A stretch of 64,000 nt of DNA, taken from UBA6623 sp965238125. Lineage in GTDB: Bacteria > Acidobacteriota > Terriglobia > Bryobacterales > UBA6623. The position numbers and the translations under genes were made by a program. The stretch is taken from positions 5,084,001-5,148,000 of the forward strand of contig OZ250179.1 of assembly GCA_965238125.1 (NCBI GenBank), given 5' to 3'. Position 1 is the first letter of the stretch. Each line of letters begins with the position of its first letter. Positions 44,905 through 53,882 of the stretch are shown here, one piece after another. Under the pieces are notes generated by a model that was given only the letters and a program-made list of their open reading frames with translations, did no database searches and had not been told where the DNA came from.

Positions 44905-45825
44905 GTGCCCAACCTCGAAACATCCTTTTGCGGCCTCACGCTCAAGAACCCGATCATCGCCGCAAGCGGGACGTTCGGCTATGGGCTCGAGTTCGAAAAA
45001 ATTCTCGACCTCAATGCTCTAGGCGGATTTGTGGTCAAGGGTCTGTCGAGAGAACCGATCGCCGGCAACGCCCCGCCGAGAGTCGTGGAAACCGCGTCGG
45101 GCATGCTCAATTCCATCGGGCTGCAGAACGTCGGCGTACGCGCCTTCGTCGAAGAGAAACTCCCTAAGCTGGCATCGCTCGACACGGCCGTCTTCGCCAA
45201 CGTTTTCGGCTATGAACCCGAAGACTACGTCGAGGTGATCCGGGTGCTGGAAGACGCCGAAGGCTTGGCCGGATACGAGTTGAACGTCTCGTGCCCCAAC
45301 ACCAAACACGGCGGGCTGCAATTCGGCGCCCACCCGAAACTGCTTTCCGAAGTCGTCCGCGTCTCGAAGCAAGCCGCCCGCCGCCGGCCCTTGATTGTCA
45401 AGCTCTCGCCCAACGTCACCGACATCGCGGCCATGGCTCGCGCCGCCGAGCAAGCCGGAGCCGACGCGATCTCGCTCGTCAATACCTTCCTCGGATTGGC
45501 GATCGACGCCACGACCCGAAAACCGCTGCTCGGAGCCAAATTCGGAGGCCTTTCCGGCCCCGCCATCAAGCCCCTGGCGTTGCGCATGGTCTACCAAGCG
45601 GCCCAAGCGGTAAAAATCCCCGTCATCGGCCTCGGCGGCATCGCCGACGGCGAAGACGTGGCCGAGTTCCTAGAGGCCGGCGCTGTGGCTGTGCAAGTCG
45701 GAACAGCGACGTTTTGGGACCCCGAGCGCCCGGCCCGCTTAGTCGAGGAATTCCGGGCTTTCCTACAAGCCGACAACATCGCCGCGGCCCGCGAACTCAT
45801 CGGCGGCCTCGACATGGGCGAGTAA
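44905..45825 (+). CDS. pyrD: Dihydroorotate dehydrogenase, class 1B catalytic subunit
   Basis: The 306 residues form an FMN-binding TIM barrel that oxidises dihydroorotate to orotate in pyrimidine synthesis. Seen are K-N-P-I-I-A-A-S-G-T-F-G-Y-G, N-S-I-G-L-Q-N, the catalytic Cys in N-V-S-C-P-N, K-L-S-P-N-V, and the FMN phosphate loop G-L-G-G-I-A-D-G and V-Q-V-G-T-A. Class 1B enzymes use a PyrK partner with FAD and an iron-sulfur cluster; none is adjacent. A GTG start at 44905 is chosen from the tight spacing to the upstream gene. Confidence 0.95.
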   Translation: MPNLETSFCGLTLKNPIIAASGTFGYGLEFEKILDLNALGGFVVKGLSREPIAGNAPPRVVETASGMLNSIGLQNVGVRAFVEEKLPKLASLDTAVFANVFGYEPEDYVEVIRVLEDAEGLAGYELNVSCPNTKHGGLQFGAHPKLLSEVVRVSKQAARRRPLIVKLSPNVTDIAAMARAAEQAGADAISLVNTFLGLAIDATTRKPLLGAKFGGLSGPAIKPLALRMVYQAAQAVKIPVIGLGGIADGEDVAEFLEAGAVAVQVGTATFWDPERPARLVEEFRAFLQADNIAAARELIGGLDMGE

Positions 45826-45837
45826 GCATGACGAGCC

Positions 45838-46035
45838 TCCGCACAACCCGACCCTCCACGCGAAACCCGACCTCCGCGCACAAACGCGACTCTCCACGCG
45901 AAACCCGCGCCGCCTCGCGGCGCGGTCTTCCTCCGCGTGATAAGACCGCGCCGCGAGGCGGCGCGGCTCGGGGGGCCGGCAGATTCAGCTCGGGGGGCCG
46001 GCAGACTTCACTTCGGGGGCCGGCACGCTTCACTT
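45838..46035. repeat. GC-rich long hairpin and tandem GGGGGGCCGGCAGA units
   Basis: A nearly perfect stem, GCGCCGCCTCGCGGCGCGGT with its complement (about 45906-45967), follows short CCTCCGCGCAC repeats. Three tandem units of about 23 bases with GGGGGCCGGCA then run to 46035. A related block lies at 48314-48428. Confidence 0.8.
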
Positions 46036-46060
46036 GGAAGCTCAAGTGCGTCCGACCGCC

Positions 46061-48187
46061 TCACAAAACGTGGGTCAGCTTTACGAAATAAGTATTCGCT
46101 TGACGCGATCTTTCCCCGAAGGCGGCTCGGCCTCGCTGGAAAGCGAACTGAAGCGACCCAAACGGCGGCTTGTGCCTCCAAACGAACACCGTCTCTAAGT
46201 TCCTGCGGTCGATGACGGAACTCGTCTGGAAAAAGACCCTTACAAACAAGTCCCGCGTGAAGCTTTGGCGAACACGGAAGACGTTGATGAGCGTGGCTCG
46301 CTGCCGGCGGTCCGGTGCCAGCCAAACCCGCGAGAGCTGATATTCGACGGCCAGCTTATTGGTCAACTTGCGCGCCAGCTTGGCGTTGACCGCCCGTAGG
46401 TCGGAGTCGAAGTTCCGGCCCGACGTGTAACTCACTTGCCAGGATTGGAATTCGCGCGTGTTGTAGCCGATTCCGACCTCGGCCTGGTCGTTGTGGAAGC
46501 CCTTCTCGAACTGTTCGAACTTGTTCTGGTGGCGCGCCGTGACACTCCAGCGGTTACGGAACTCCACCTCGACGCTTTCGATGTTGTGATAATTGCGCAA
46601 TACGCCTTTCTGGCTCCAAAAGATTCGGTTCTTCGATGAAAGCGAAATACGCTGGATGCGTCGCTCCTCGAACCAAAACACCTTCTCCAAATCGCTGTCC
46701 ATTAGCCGCTCGTCGTCGTCGGGAATGAAGCCGATGGCGTTGGCGTTGTCGCCGAAGCTGTCCCCCAGGTGGGTGTAGCGGTAATGGAAATGAAAGGTGG
46801 GCGTGTCCCAGGCAGGCCGTAGGAAGTAGGCCCACTTGCCGCCCTGAATCGGGCCGTGGGCCTTCAATAGTTGCCCGGTAAAGCTCATCTTTCGGGTGAA
46901 GCGCAACGACGTATCGATCCCCATCGACCCGCGGCTCTCGTCCCCGAGATCGCGATTCGCTGCTTGGAAGGCAATCTGCGAACCCGGAAAGATTTCGCGC
47001 TCCGCGCGGCCGACGGTGTAGTTCGCGCTCTCGAAACCTTGCCGGCCCGCGGTTTCACCCGCAAGGTCGATGGGCGAGGAACGCACCGAGAGCAGGGTCG
47101 TTTCCCACTTGCCGTTTCTCGACAGCAGCTTGCCGCCGGCATCGATGTCTCCAATGCGGCGGGAATAGAATGTCTGGATTCGCTGCCGGAAGCGATCGTT
47201 GGTTTCTTGAAAAAACGGCCGCTTCTCTTCGAGCCGCACCTCGAAACGCGTTAGGTTCACAAACTCTTCGTCGGCCTCGATGATCGCGAAATCCGGGTTG
47301 ATCGTCAGGTTCGCGATCGTCTCGGGACGAAACACGTAACGCACGTCCAACCCCGCGTTTCCCCGTGTCGCGCCCCCTTGCGCGCCCGAGCCCTGCACAT
47401 AAGGGATCAGTTCCCAACGTTTTGCCCCGCCTCTTTGCAACGACAAACCGTCAAGCCGGCCGTATTGCGACACCCGAGTGGCCGACTCGAGCGGTCCGGC
47501 CCAAAAACTATGTTCCAAGCTGCTGCGTCGGGTGCGCCCAATGTTGAATCCCCAGGTGCGGTCCTCGCCCGTCCGGAACTGAATGACGCGCAAGGGAATG
47601 GCGAATTCCGCCGACCAACCGTCATCCACGATTTGCGCGGCGACCTGCCACGATGCGTCCCAGATCGTATCCTCGACGCGGCCGTCGTCGGTGATCCGGC
47701 CGTCGGTTTGCGTCGCGAGCGGGTTTGTCGAGAAGAAATAACAAGTCCTTCGGTCGTGAAAAGTGTCCACGTACACCGTAATAGAGTCGTCTTGGGTGAG
47801 CGGGTCGTCTCGATTGTTGAGTCGCGCCGTAACCGATTGCGGATCATCGTCAAGAGCGTGAACGCCTATATAAACGTGCGTGGCATCGAGCAGAAGGTAT
47901 GCCCGCGTTGCTTGCCGAGCCGGCGCACCTTTGCGCGGTTCCAGTTGCAAAAAATCGGAAAACTCAGCAGCTCCTCGCCACTCGTTTTCACCGAGAACGC
48001 CGTCCAGAACCGGCGGCGTCGCGGTCCTAACGGCGATCGCTGAGTGTGGTTGAGCGTGGAGAGTTGCCCCGGCAAACGTCAGAACGAGGCCTGCTGTAAC
48101 GGGCAACTGACGGAACTCTCGAAAGAACTTCGTAGGAGTATCGTCGCACAGTCCTGTTGCGCGAACGTTTGTGGCCGTCGCAATCAC
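46061..48187 (-). CDS. DUF5916 / family-9 carbohydrate-binding-like outer-membrane protein
   Basis: About 708 residues. An export signal-like helix precedes a family-9 carbohydrate-binding-like domain (P-P-V-L-D-G-V-L-G-E-N-E-W, then V-Y-V-D-T-F-H-D-R-R-T and W-G-F-N-I-G-R). A long beta-rich C-terminal DUF5916 region follows with alternating aromatic strands (W-S-V-T-A-R-H-Q-N-K-F), suggesting an outer-membrane barrel ending in K-L-T-H-V-L. The substrate is unknown. Start is uncertain: an in-frame ATG at 48310 falls inside a duplicated DUF1553 gene tail, so a GTG at 48187 just outside it is preferred. Confidence 0.82.
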   Translation of the reverse strand: MIATATNVRATGLCDDTPTKFFREFRQLPVTAGLVLTFAGATLHAQPHSAIAVRTATPPVLDGVLGENEWRGAAEFSDFLQLEPRKGAPARQATRAYLLLDATHVYIGVHALDDDPQSVTARLNNRDDPLTQDDSITVYVDTFHDRRTCYFFSTNPLATQTDGRITDDGRVEDTIWDASWQVAAQIVDDGWSAEFAIPLRVIQFRTGEDRTWGFNIGRTRRSSLEHSFWAGPLESATRVSQYGRLDGLSLQRGGAKRWELIPYVQGSGAQGGATRGNAGLDVRYVFRPETIANLTINPDFAIIEADEEFVNLTRFEVRLEEKRPFFQETNDRFRQRIQTFYSRRIGDIDAGGKLLSRNGKWETTLLSVRSSPIDLAGETAGRQGFESANYTVGRAEREIFPGSQIAFQAANRDLGDESRGSMGIDTSLRFTRKMSFTGQLLKAHGPIQGGKWAYFLRPAWDTPTFHFHYRYTHLGDSFGDNANAIGFIPDDDERLMDSDLEKVFWFEERRIQRISLSSKNRIFWSQKGVLRNYHNIESVEVEFRNRWSVTARHQNKFEQFEKGFHNDQAEVGIGYNTREFQSWQVSYTSGRNFDSDLRAVNAKLARKLTNKLAVEYQLSRVWLAPDRRQRATLINVFRVRQSFTRDLFVRVFFQTSSVIDRRNLETVFVWRHKPPFGSLQFAFQRGRAAFGERSRQANTYFVKLTHVL

Positions 48188-48203
48188 CGGGTGGATTCCG
48201 ACA

Positions 48204-48318
48204 TGAAAACGGAAGCGGCGCTCAGGGCCTACCTCTACCGAAAATACTGTAGCTCGCTCGTTCCCAGCAGCGCCTGGGCGTATTCTTCCCACGGCTCGGC
48301 ATCCGCGCACGCTTCACG
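48204..48318 (-). pseudogene. 3' end remnant of a second DUF1553 gene
   Basis: This stretch matches 51235-51349, the C-terminal end of the DUF1549/DUF1553 gene, and still encodes E-E-Y-A-Q-A-L-L-G-T-S-E-L-Q-Y-F-R followed by TAG. About 13 differences, mostly silent, separate the copies. It is the trace of a lost paralogue or of a partial duplication. Confidence 0.85.
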
Positions 48319-48428
48319 CCGGCCTCCGCGCACATCCCGACCCTCCGCGCACAACCCGAGCCGCCTCGCGGCGCGGGCCTATTGCGCGGAGGAAGACTGC
48401 GCCGCGAGGCGGCGTGGCTCGGTCAAGG
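48314..48428. repeat. GC-rich long hairpin, second copy
   Basis: CCTCCGCGCAC repeats, then GAGCCGCCTCGCGGCGCG and its complement CGCCGCGAGGCGGCGTGGCTC as a hairpin (48357-48420). Together with 45838-45985 it brackets the DUF5916 gene. Confidence 0.8.
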
Positions 48429-48509
48429 CCGATTTGCGACTTGGCGATCGTGAGCGGTCGCGGCGGCGCGAAAGCACTTGACTGGCCGGCGGCGTCCTCG
48501 GGCAGGCCC

Positions 48510-51164
48510 TCAGCGTTCATCCGCCCAATTCAGAATCACATTGAGCTGGCGCGGCACGGAACCCGGATCGCGCTGAATCATCAAAAACCGCTTTCCGTCC
48601 GGCGAGGTATCGTAGCTGCCGTAGCTTTCGGAATCACGGGTGAAGAAGAAGAAGTTCGTTCGGTCAAATAGCGTGCGAGGCGCCCCGAAAGAGCCGTCCG
48701 GCCGAATCTCCACGGCGGCTATGGCGTTCCTCGTTACGTAGAATAGCTCCCTGCCGTCGCGCGACCACCTGGGCAAGAACCCGCCTCCGGTAGAGACTAC
48801 GATTCTGTTCGCTCCACTGGGGTACGACTGTACGTAGATCTCACTTCGCCCCGACTCGTCAGACGCATACGCGGCCCAGCGCGGTCCGCCCTCCGGACCC
48901 GGCGAGACCTGCGCAGCCCCTTCGTTGAATGGGGTCACCCGAAAAGGCGAGGCCATCGCGTCGTGCGACGGGCCACCCGGCGACAGGGCCCAAAGGTCAA
49001 GACCGGTTTGGGGGTTGACCTCCTCGTAGAGCAGGGTCCCATCGGCCAAGACCGAGGTCGGGAACTGGTCGTAGGGCCGGGAGAGTAAGACTTCGGCGGG
49101 CCGCGAACCGTCGGCGGGTTGGGAATAGATGTCCCAGTCGCCTCCCCGATTTGAGGCGAAAATAACCTGCGCGCCGTCGCTGCTCCACAACGGCAAGAAA
49201 TTAGAGGTATTCCCGGAGGTTAGACGACTGCGCGTCCCTCGTTGCAAATCGTGAATCCAAAGGTCCTTATGCTGCCTGACGGCTGCCTTCGTTCCGTCGG
49301 GCGAGAGCCTCGCCTCCCGATACACACCCTGGTCCGCACCCAGCGATTCGGTCGTGCCCTCCTGGTCGACCCACACCAACGATGCCTTTGCCAGGTTGGC
49401 GGACGCGTAGACCGCGGTGCCGGTGTTCGAGACAGCCAGCCAGCCGCGGCTGTGCTCCACCTGGTAGTACACGCCGGTCAGGACCGAAGTATCGGCGCTG
49501 GTGCGCGCGGGATGCGCGGCGTCGAAAGGCGCGGCTCTGATGCCGGCGGCCTGGTCGATGACCAGCAGGCGGCCCGTGGAACCGCCTCTAGAGTCGAATA
49601 TCGGGGACGCCCAGGTCGTCGAAGACAAGACCATCTCCCACTGGCCTGAATCCAGCGAGAGCACTGCGGCTCCCCGAGTCTGCCCCCATATCGTGAAGAG
49701 AACACTTCTTCCTCCGGGAAGCACTTGCGGAAAAACGTGGGCATACCCCTCGTCTGCGCCGTCGGGATTGGTCAGAGCCTCGGGCGTTCCCCCGCTTGCG
49801 GGAATCCGCAGGAGTCCGGAACCGAGCGACGCGGTGTAGATGATCGTGTCGTCCTGGTTCCAGGTTCCACCGACGGGATCGGCGGCTTCGGCCAGCCCGA
49901 TGGGAGTACCGCCGGCAATCTCCGCTTTTTGAAACTGTCCCTGCGCGAAGAACGCCACCCATTTTCCGTCAGGCGAAAAGAACGGATGCTCGGCGCCGCT
50001 CGAATTCGCCACTGGGCGCGCCTCGAAAGAATCCAGCCGGCGCAAATAGAGCCGCGGCTCATCAGTCCCCGATTGCGCCGCGTAAGCGATGATCCGGCCA
50101 TCGTCGGAAATGGCGGGGCTACTGGTGATCTCTTGCCCCGGCGGAAGTGAGATGGAAAGGCGAGCGGGCGTCGTTCCCGATTCCGGGCGAAGGGCGAGGA
50201 ACGCTAGGGCGCAGGCAACGATCGCGAGTAGCGCCGCCACGGTAGGCCACAGCCACGTCCTTGCGCGGCTTGCTGTCTGGTTCGGCGCTGTCGCCGTTGG
50301 GATGCTCGCCACGGGATTCGTGGTCCGCAAGATCGTCGATTTGCCCGACTTCAGCTTCTCGGCGAGCGTTTCCAAGTCCACAACCATGTCGGCAGTGCTT
50401 TGGTAGCGCCTGTCGGCTTCCTTGGCGAGACACTTGTTCACCAAAAGTTCCAACTCCATCGGCACGCCCGTCCGCAGCGCCGTCATTGGCTCGGGCTCTT
50501 CGTTGGTGATGGAGTACATCACGGCTTTGTCATAGTGGCCCTCGAACGGCTGCCGGCCGGTGACCATTTCGTAGAGCACGACACCCAACGCCCAAATATC
50601 TGTGCGGTGATCCAAATCCATCCCGTAGGTCTGCTCGGGCGACATGTAGGTCACCGTGCCCATTGTCTGGTCCAGGCGGGTGAGTTTTGAGCGATCAGTC
50701 AGCAGGGCCAGGCCGAAATCCATGATGGTGACGTGGCCGTCCTCGCCGATCATCAGGTTCGCGGGCTTGATATCCCGGTGCACGATCTTCTTGCCATGGG
50801 CGGCTTGGAGGCCCTTGGCCGTCTGGCCGGCGATGTCGAGAGCGTCCTCCAGCTTCAGCGGCCCGGCCTCGATCTTTTTGTCGAGGCTCTCCCCTTCGAG
50901 GAAGGCCATGGCAATGAAGGTGCGGCCGTCGGCCTCGGCGATTTCATGGACGGTGCAGACGTTCGGGTGGTTCAACGCGGCGGCGGCCTTGGCCTCGCGC
51001 TCGAAACGCTTGCGGGCTTCTTCGTCACGAAGTAGATGCGGCGCGAGGAATTTCAGGGCGACCGGGCGGTCGAGTTTGGTGTCCTCGGCCTTATAGACGA
51101 CGCCCATCCCGCCTTCACCGAGCTTCTCGGTGATGCGGTAGTGGCTGATGGTTTGCCCGATCAA
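48510..51164 (-). CDS. Ser/Thr protein kinase with C-terminal TolB-like propeller
   Basis: The 884 residues begin with a Hanks-type kinase domain (about 10-270): G-E-G-G-M-G-V-V-Y, Lys in V-A-L-K-F, H-R-D-I-K-P-A-N, D-F-G-L-A and S-P-E-Q. A membrane helix (about 308-328) leads to an extracytoplasmic PD40/TolB-like beta-propeller (about 350-880) with repeated F-F-S-P-D-G-K-W-V and S-R-D-G-R-E-L-F-Y motifs. Such receptors are numerous in Acidobacteriota and are thought to sense envelope ligands. The target is unknown. All catalytic residues are present. Confidence 0.94.
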   Translation of the reverse strand: MIGQTISHYRITEKLGEGGMGVVYKAEDTKLDRPVALKFLAPHLLRDEEARKRFEREAKAAAALNHPNVCTVHEIAEADGRTFIAMAFLEGESLDKKIEAGPLKLEDALDIAGQTAKGLQAAHGKKIVHRDIKPANLMIGEDGHVTIMDFGLALLTDRSKLTRLDQTMGTVTYMSPEQTYGMDLDHRTDIWALGVVLYEMVTGRQPFEGHYDKAVMYSITNEEPEPMTALRTGVPMELELLVNKCLAKEADRRYQSTADMVVDLETLAEKLKSGKSTILRTTNPVASIPTATAPNQTASRARTWLWPTVAALLAIVACALAFLALRPESGTTPARLSISLPPGQEITSSPAISDDGRIIAYAAQSGTDEPRLYLRRLDSFEARPVANSSGAEHPFFSPDGKWVAFFAQGQFQKAEIAGGTPIGLAEAADPVGGTWNQDDTIIYTASLGSGLLRIPASGGTPEALTNPDGADEGYAHVFPQVLPGGRSVLFTIWGQTRGAAVLSLDSGQWEMVLSSTTWASPIFDSRGGSTGRLLVIDQAAGIRAAPFDAAHPARTSADTSVLTGVYYQVEHSRGWLAVSNTGTAVYASANLAKASLVWVDQEGTTESLGADQGVYREARLSPDGTKAAVRQHKDLWIHDLQRGTRSRLTSGNTSNFLPLWSSDGAQVIFASNRGGDWDIYSQPADGSRPAEVLLSRPYDQFPTSVLADGTLLYEEVNPQTGLDLWALSPGGPSHDAMASPFRVTPFNEGAAQVSPGPEGGPRWAAYASDESGRSEIYVQSYPSGANRIVVSTGGGFLPRWSRDGRELFYVTRNAIAAVEIRPDGSFGAPRTLFDRTNFFFFTRDSESYGSYDTSPDGKRFLMIQRDPGSVPRQLNVILNWADER

Positions 51165-51264
51165 GATGGGGCCATTGTAGCGCTATGAGGCATAGATGCC
51201 GATACAGCCCTAAGGTGGCACACTACGGCAATGGAAAGACGGAAGCGGCGCTCGGGGCCTACCT

Positions 51265-53676
51265 CTATCGAAAATACTGCAGTTCGCTCGTCCCCAGCAG
51301 CGCCTGCGCATACTCTTCCCACGGCTGAGCATCCGCGCGCCCTTCACGCCAGCTCACAAAGCTCATCGCCAAGTCCGCTTCCTTAGGCCTCGGGTCCCGC
51401 CCCAGCACCCGCCGATACAGCGCCCGGATCTTCTCCGCCGGGTCGTAAATCCCTGAAACGCGCACCTTCAGGCTCTTCGCCTGATACTGCATCCAACTGC
51501 TGTTGAGAACAAAAAGCTGCTGCAGCGGCGTGGTGGTCACCTGCCGCTGGGGAGTGTGTTGAGTCGCGTCGGGATAATCGTACAGTTGCAGCACCGGATG
51601 CAAACCTCCGCGGCTGATCTTCGAGTAAACAGACCGTCGCGCGCCGTGCTCGGTGTCCACCGCCACCGACGGCCCACCCTGCGTCCGGTCCAGCTCGCCC
51701 GAAGCCTGGAGAATCGAATCGCGCCAAGCCTCGATCTCCAAACGCCGCGGCGTCATGCGCCACACCCACAGGTTGGTCGCGTCGGCCTGCGAGGCCGCGT
51801 CGATATGCCGGCTGCTCTGTTGATACGCCGCCGAAAGCATGATCTCGCGATGCAGCCACTTCAACGACCAACCGTTCGCGACAAAACGAGCCGCCAAATC
51901 GTCGAGCAGTTTCGGATGCGTCGGACGCCGCCCCTGCTTCCCGAAATCCGACGGCGTACGGACCAAATGCCGGCCGAAATGCCAACCCCACACCCGGTTC
52001 ACCCACACCCGCGCCGCCAACGGACCCGCCTCCCCGACAATCTTATTCGCCAATTCCAACCGGCCCGACCCGTGACGGAACGGCTCCGGCTCACCGGGCG
52101 AAAAAACGGTCAGGAAGCGCCGAGGAACGATCTCTCCCGGGTTCGCCACATTGCCCCGAATAAAAATCGGCAAGTCGCGCGCCTCACCCGGACGCAGGTC
52201 AAACCACGTCACCGTCGGCGTATTGCCGTCGATCCAGACGCCGCAGTCGATCACCGCGTGCGCCATCGGCGTGTCGATCTTGCCTAGCTCTTCTTCGAGC
52301 CGCTCGACTTCCGCCAGCATCTCGGCGACCTTCGGCCCAAGTTCGGGGGCGATCGTATCGGGCTCCTTCAGGTTCTCGACCTGCCCCTTCACCCGCACCA
52401 GTTTCTCGTGATCCCAGACAAGCTTTTCGGCCTCGGCCGGGTCCATCTCGACGATCGGCCGTTTCACCAGCCACAGGCTGGCGAAGACTCCCGCCAGCGC
52501 GTGGTAGTCCTTATTCGTAATAGCGTCGAATTTATGGTCGTGGCAACGCGCGCAGGCAACCGTCAGGCCCAGCAGGCCGCGCGACACCGCGTCGACGCGC
52601 TCATCCCAGTCATCGCTCGCGATCGTTTCAATCACATCCCGCGAGAGCCGCGGATCTTTGTGATACATAGGTGAATTGCCGATATACCCCAACGCCCGCA
52701 TTTGGCGCGGTTCGAAATCCGGCAGCAGATCCGCCGCGAACTGCATGCGGATGAAGCGGTCATACGGAATGTCTTCGTTAACCGCCTCGATCACCCAATC
52801 GCGGTAGCGCCAAGCAAAGGGATGCGGCTGATTCGTCGATTCCGTGGTGGGATGATCTTCCGCCCAACGCGCCACATCGAGCCAATAGCGCCCCCAACGC
52901 TCCCCGTAGTAAGGCGAAGCGAGCAGGCGATCGATCAACTCGGCATAAGCCCGCGGCGACGAATCGGCGGCGAACGCCTCGATCTCTTCGTAAGTCGGCG
53001 GCAAACCGATCAAGTCGAGATAAGCCCGCCGAATCAGGGTTCGCCGATCAGCCCGCGGCGACGGCGCAAGCCCGTTTTCCTCGAGCTTCGCCAACACAAA
53101 AGGATCGATGCCCTTGCGCGCCCAATCGCCCCGAGACGTCTCGGGCGCGGGATGCTCGACCACCGGCTGAAACGCCCACCAACGGCGGCCTTCCTCGATC
53201 GGCGTCCCCGGCCCCGCCTTCTTCTCGCTCGTCGTCGGCTCCGCTTCCCCCTCGCGCGGGTCGGCCGCGCCGTCGGCGATCCATTTTTCGAAATCGGCGA
53301 TCACATGATCCGGCAGCTTGCCCGTCGGAGGCATTTTCAACTGCGGGTCCTTGTACCGAAGCGCTGTCAGCAACCGGCTTTGCTCGGGTTGCCCGGGAAT
53401 GACCGCCAGCCCCGTTGCCCCGCCCCGCCGCAAACCGTCGCGCGAGTCCGTGACCAGCCCGCCCATCGGCTCTTCCAACTTCGACGAATGGCACACCTCG
53501 CACTGCTCCACCAGCACCGGCCGAATCTTGCGTTCGAAAAATTCAATCTCCGGGCTCTGCGCCGCTGCGGGGACCACACCCACCCCGGCCATGATCGCCG
53601 CAACCGCGAGACTCCTCCAAAGGTCGCGCCCGCCCGACGTGGCGTGAGCCCCCAGGCTTGCCGCGCCCCGACTCAT
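51265..53676 (-). CDS. Planctomycete-cytochrome / DUF1549 / DUF1553 secreted protein
   Basis: About 803 residues: signal region (about 20-40), a cytochrome-like motif C-E-V-C-H in L-V-E-Q-C-E-V-C-H-S, DUF1549 (about 190-390, with C-A-R-C-H-D-H-K-F-D) and DUF1553 (about 540-790). It pairs with the DUF1501 gene just upstream. Function is unknown; a periplasmic redox or hydrolytic role is suspected. The 5' end is confused. The frame stays open to an ATG at 53886, but those codons are two dispersed repeats (53635-53682 and 53753-53849). ATG 53676, itself inside a repeat, is the least bad start. Confidence 0.87.
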   Translation of the reverse strand: MSRGAASLGAHATSGGRDLWRSLAVAAIMAGVGVVPAAAQSPEIEFFERKIRPVLVEQCEVCHSSKLEEPMGGLVTDSRDGLRRGGATGLAVIPGQPEQSRLLTALRYKDPQLKMPPTGKLPDHVIADFEKWIADGAADPREGEAEPTTSEKKAGPGTPIEEGRRWWAFQPVVEHPAPETSRGDWARKGIDPFVLAKLEENGLAPSPRADRRTLIRRAYLDLIGLPPTYEEIEAFAADSSPRAYAELIDRLLASPYYGERWGRYWLDVARWAEDHPTTESTNQPHPFAWRYRDWVIEAVNEDIPYDRFIRMQFAADLLPDFEPRQMRALGYIGNSPMYHKDPRLSRDVIETIASDDWDERVDAVSRGLLGLTVACARCHDHKFDAITNKDYHALAGVFASLWLVKRPIVEMDPAEAEKLVWDHEKLVRVKGQVENLKEPDTIAPELGPKVAEMLAEVERLEEELGKIDTPMAHAVIDCGVWIDGNTPTVTWFDLRPGEARDLPIFIRGNVANPGEIVPRRFLTVFSPGEPEPFRHGSGRLELANKIVGEAGPLAARVWVNRVWGWHFGRHLVRTPSDFGKQGRRPTHPKLLDDLAARFVANGWSLKWLHREIMLSAAYQQSSRHIDAASQADATNLWVWRMTPRRLEIEAWRDSILQASGELDRTQGGPSVAVDTEHGARRSVYSKISRGGLHPVLQLYDYPDATQHTPQRQVTTTPLQQLFVLNSSWMQYQAKSLKVRVSGIYDPAEKIRALYRRVLGRDPRPKEADLAMSFVSWREGRADAQPWEEYAQALLGTSELQYFR

Positions 53677-53682
53677 CGGGGC
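53635..53682 (+). repeat. GACGTGGCGTGAGGCTCCAG repeat, variant copy
   Basis: Reads GACGTGGCGTGAGCCCCCAG then GCTTGCCGCGCCCCGA. Overlaps the 5' coding end of the DUF1553 gene. Confidence 0.75.
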
Positions 53683-53752
53683 GTGTCCGTCTCTCAACTC
53701 CCTCTCACCCGTGCCCTGTATCACGCCCCCGCCTCGAAGCCCACAAACGTCC

Positions 53753-53849
53753 GAGCCGCGAAGCGGCGCCAGGAATACAGCCCAGGGTGAAGCGAAGCGG
53801 AACCCTGGGTCACCGCCCACCAAGGAGAGAGCCCTGAAGGGGCGACAGG
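53753..53849 (+). repeat. AGCCGCGAAGCGGCGG repeat, copy 3 of 4
   Basis: Same block order as copies 1 and 2. Located between the DUF1501 stop and the DUF1553 gene. Confidence 0.85.
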
Positions 53850-53882
53850 AGCCCCCGCCCGCCTCTTCCGCCAACCGACCCG

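Noticed and set aside
48188..48310. ATG 48310 as start of the DUF5916 protein
   Set aside because: It lies out of frame within the copied DUF1553 tail, so the residues are accidental.
52702..53790. A 362-codon plus-strand frame opposite the DUF1553 gene
   Set aside because: Arg/Pro-rich shadow; no start signal and no family resemblance.
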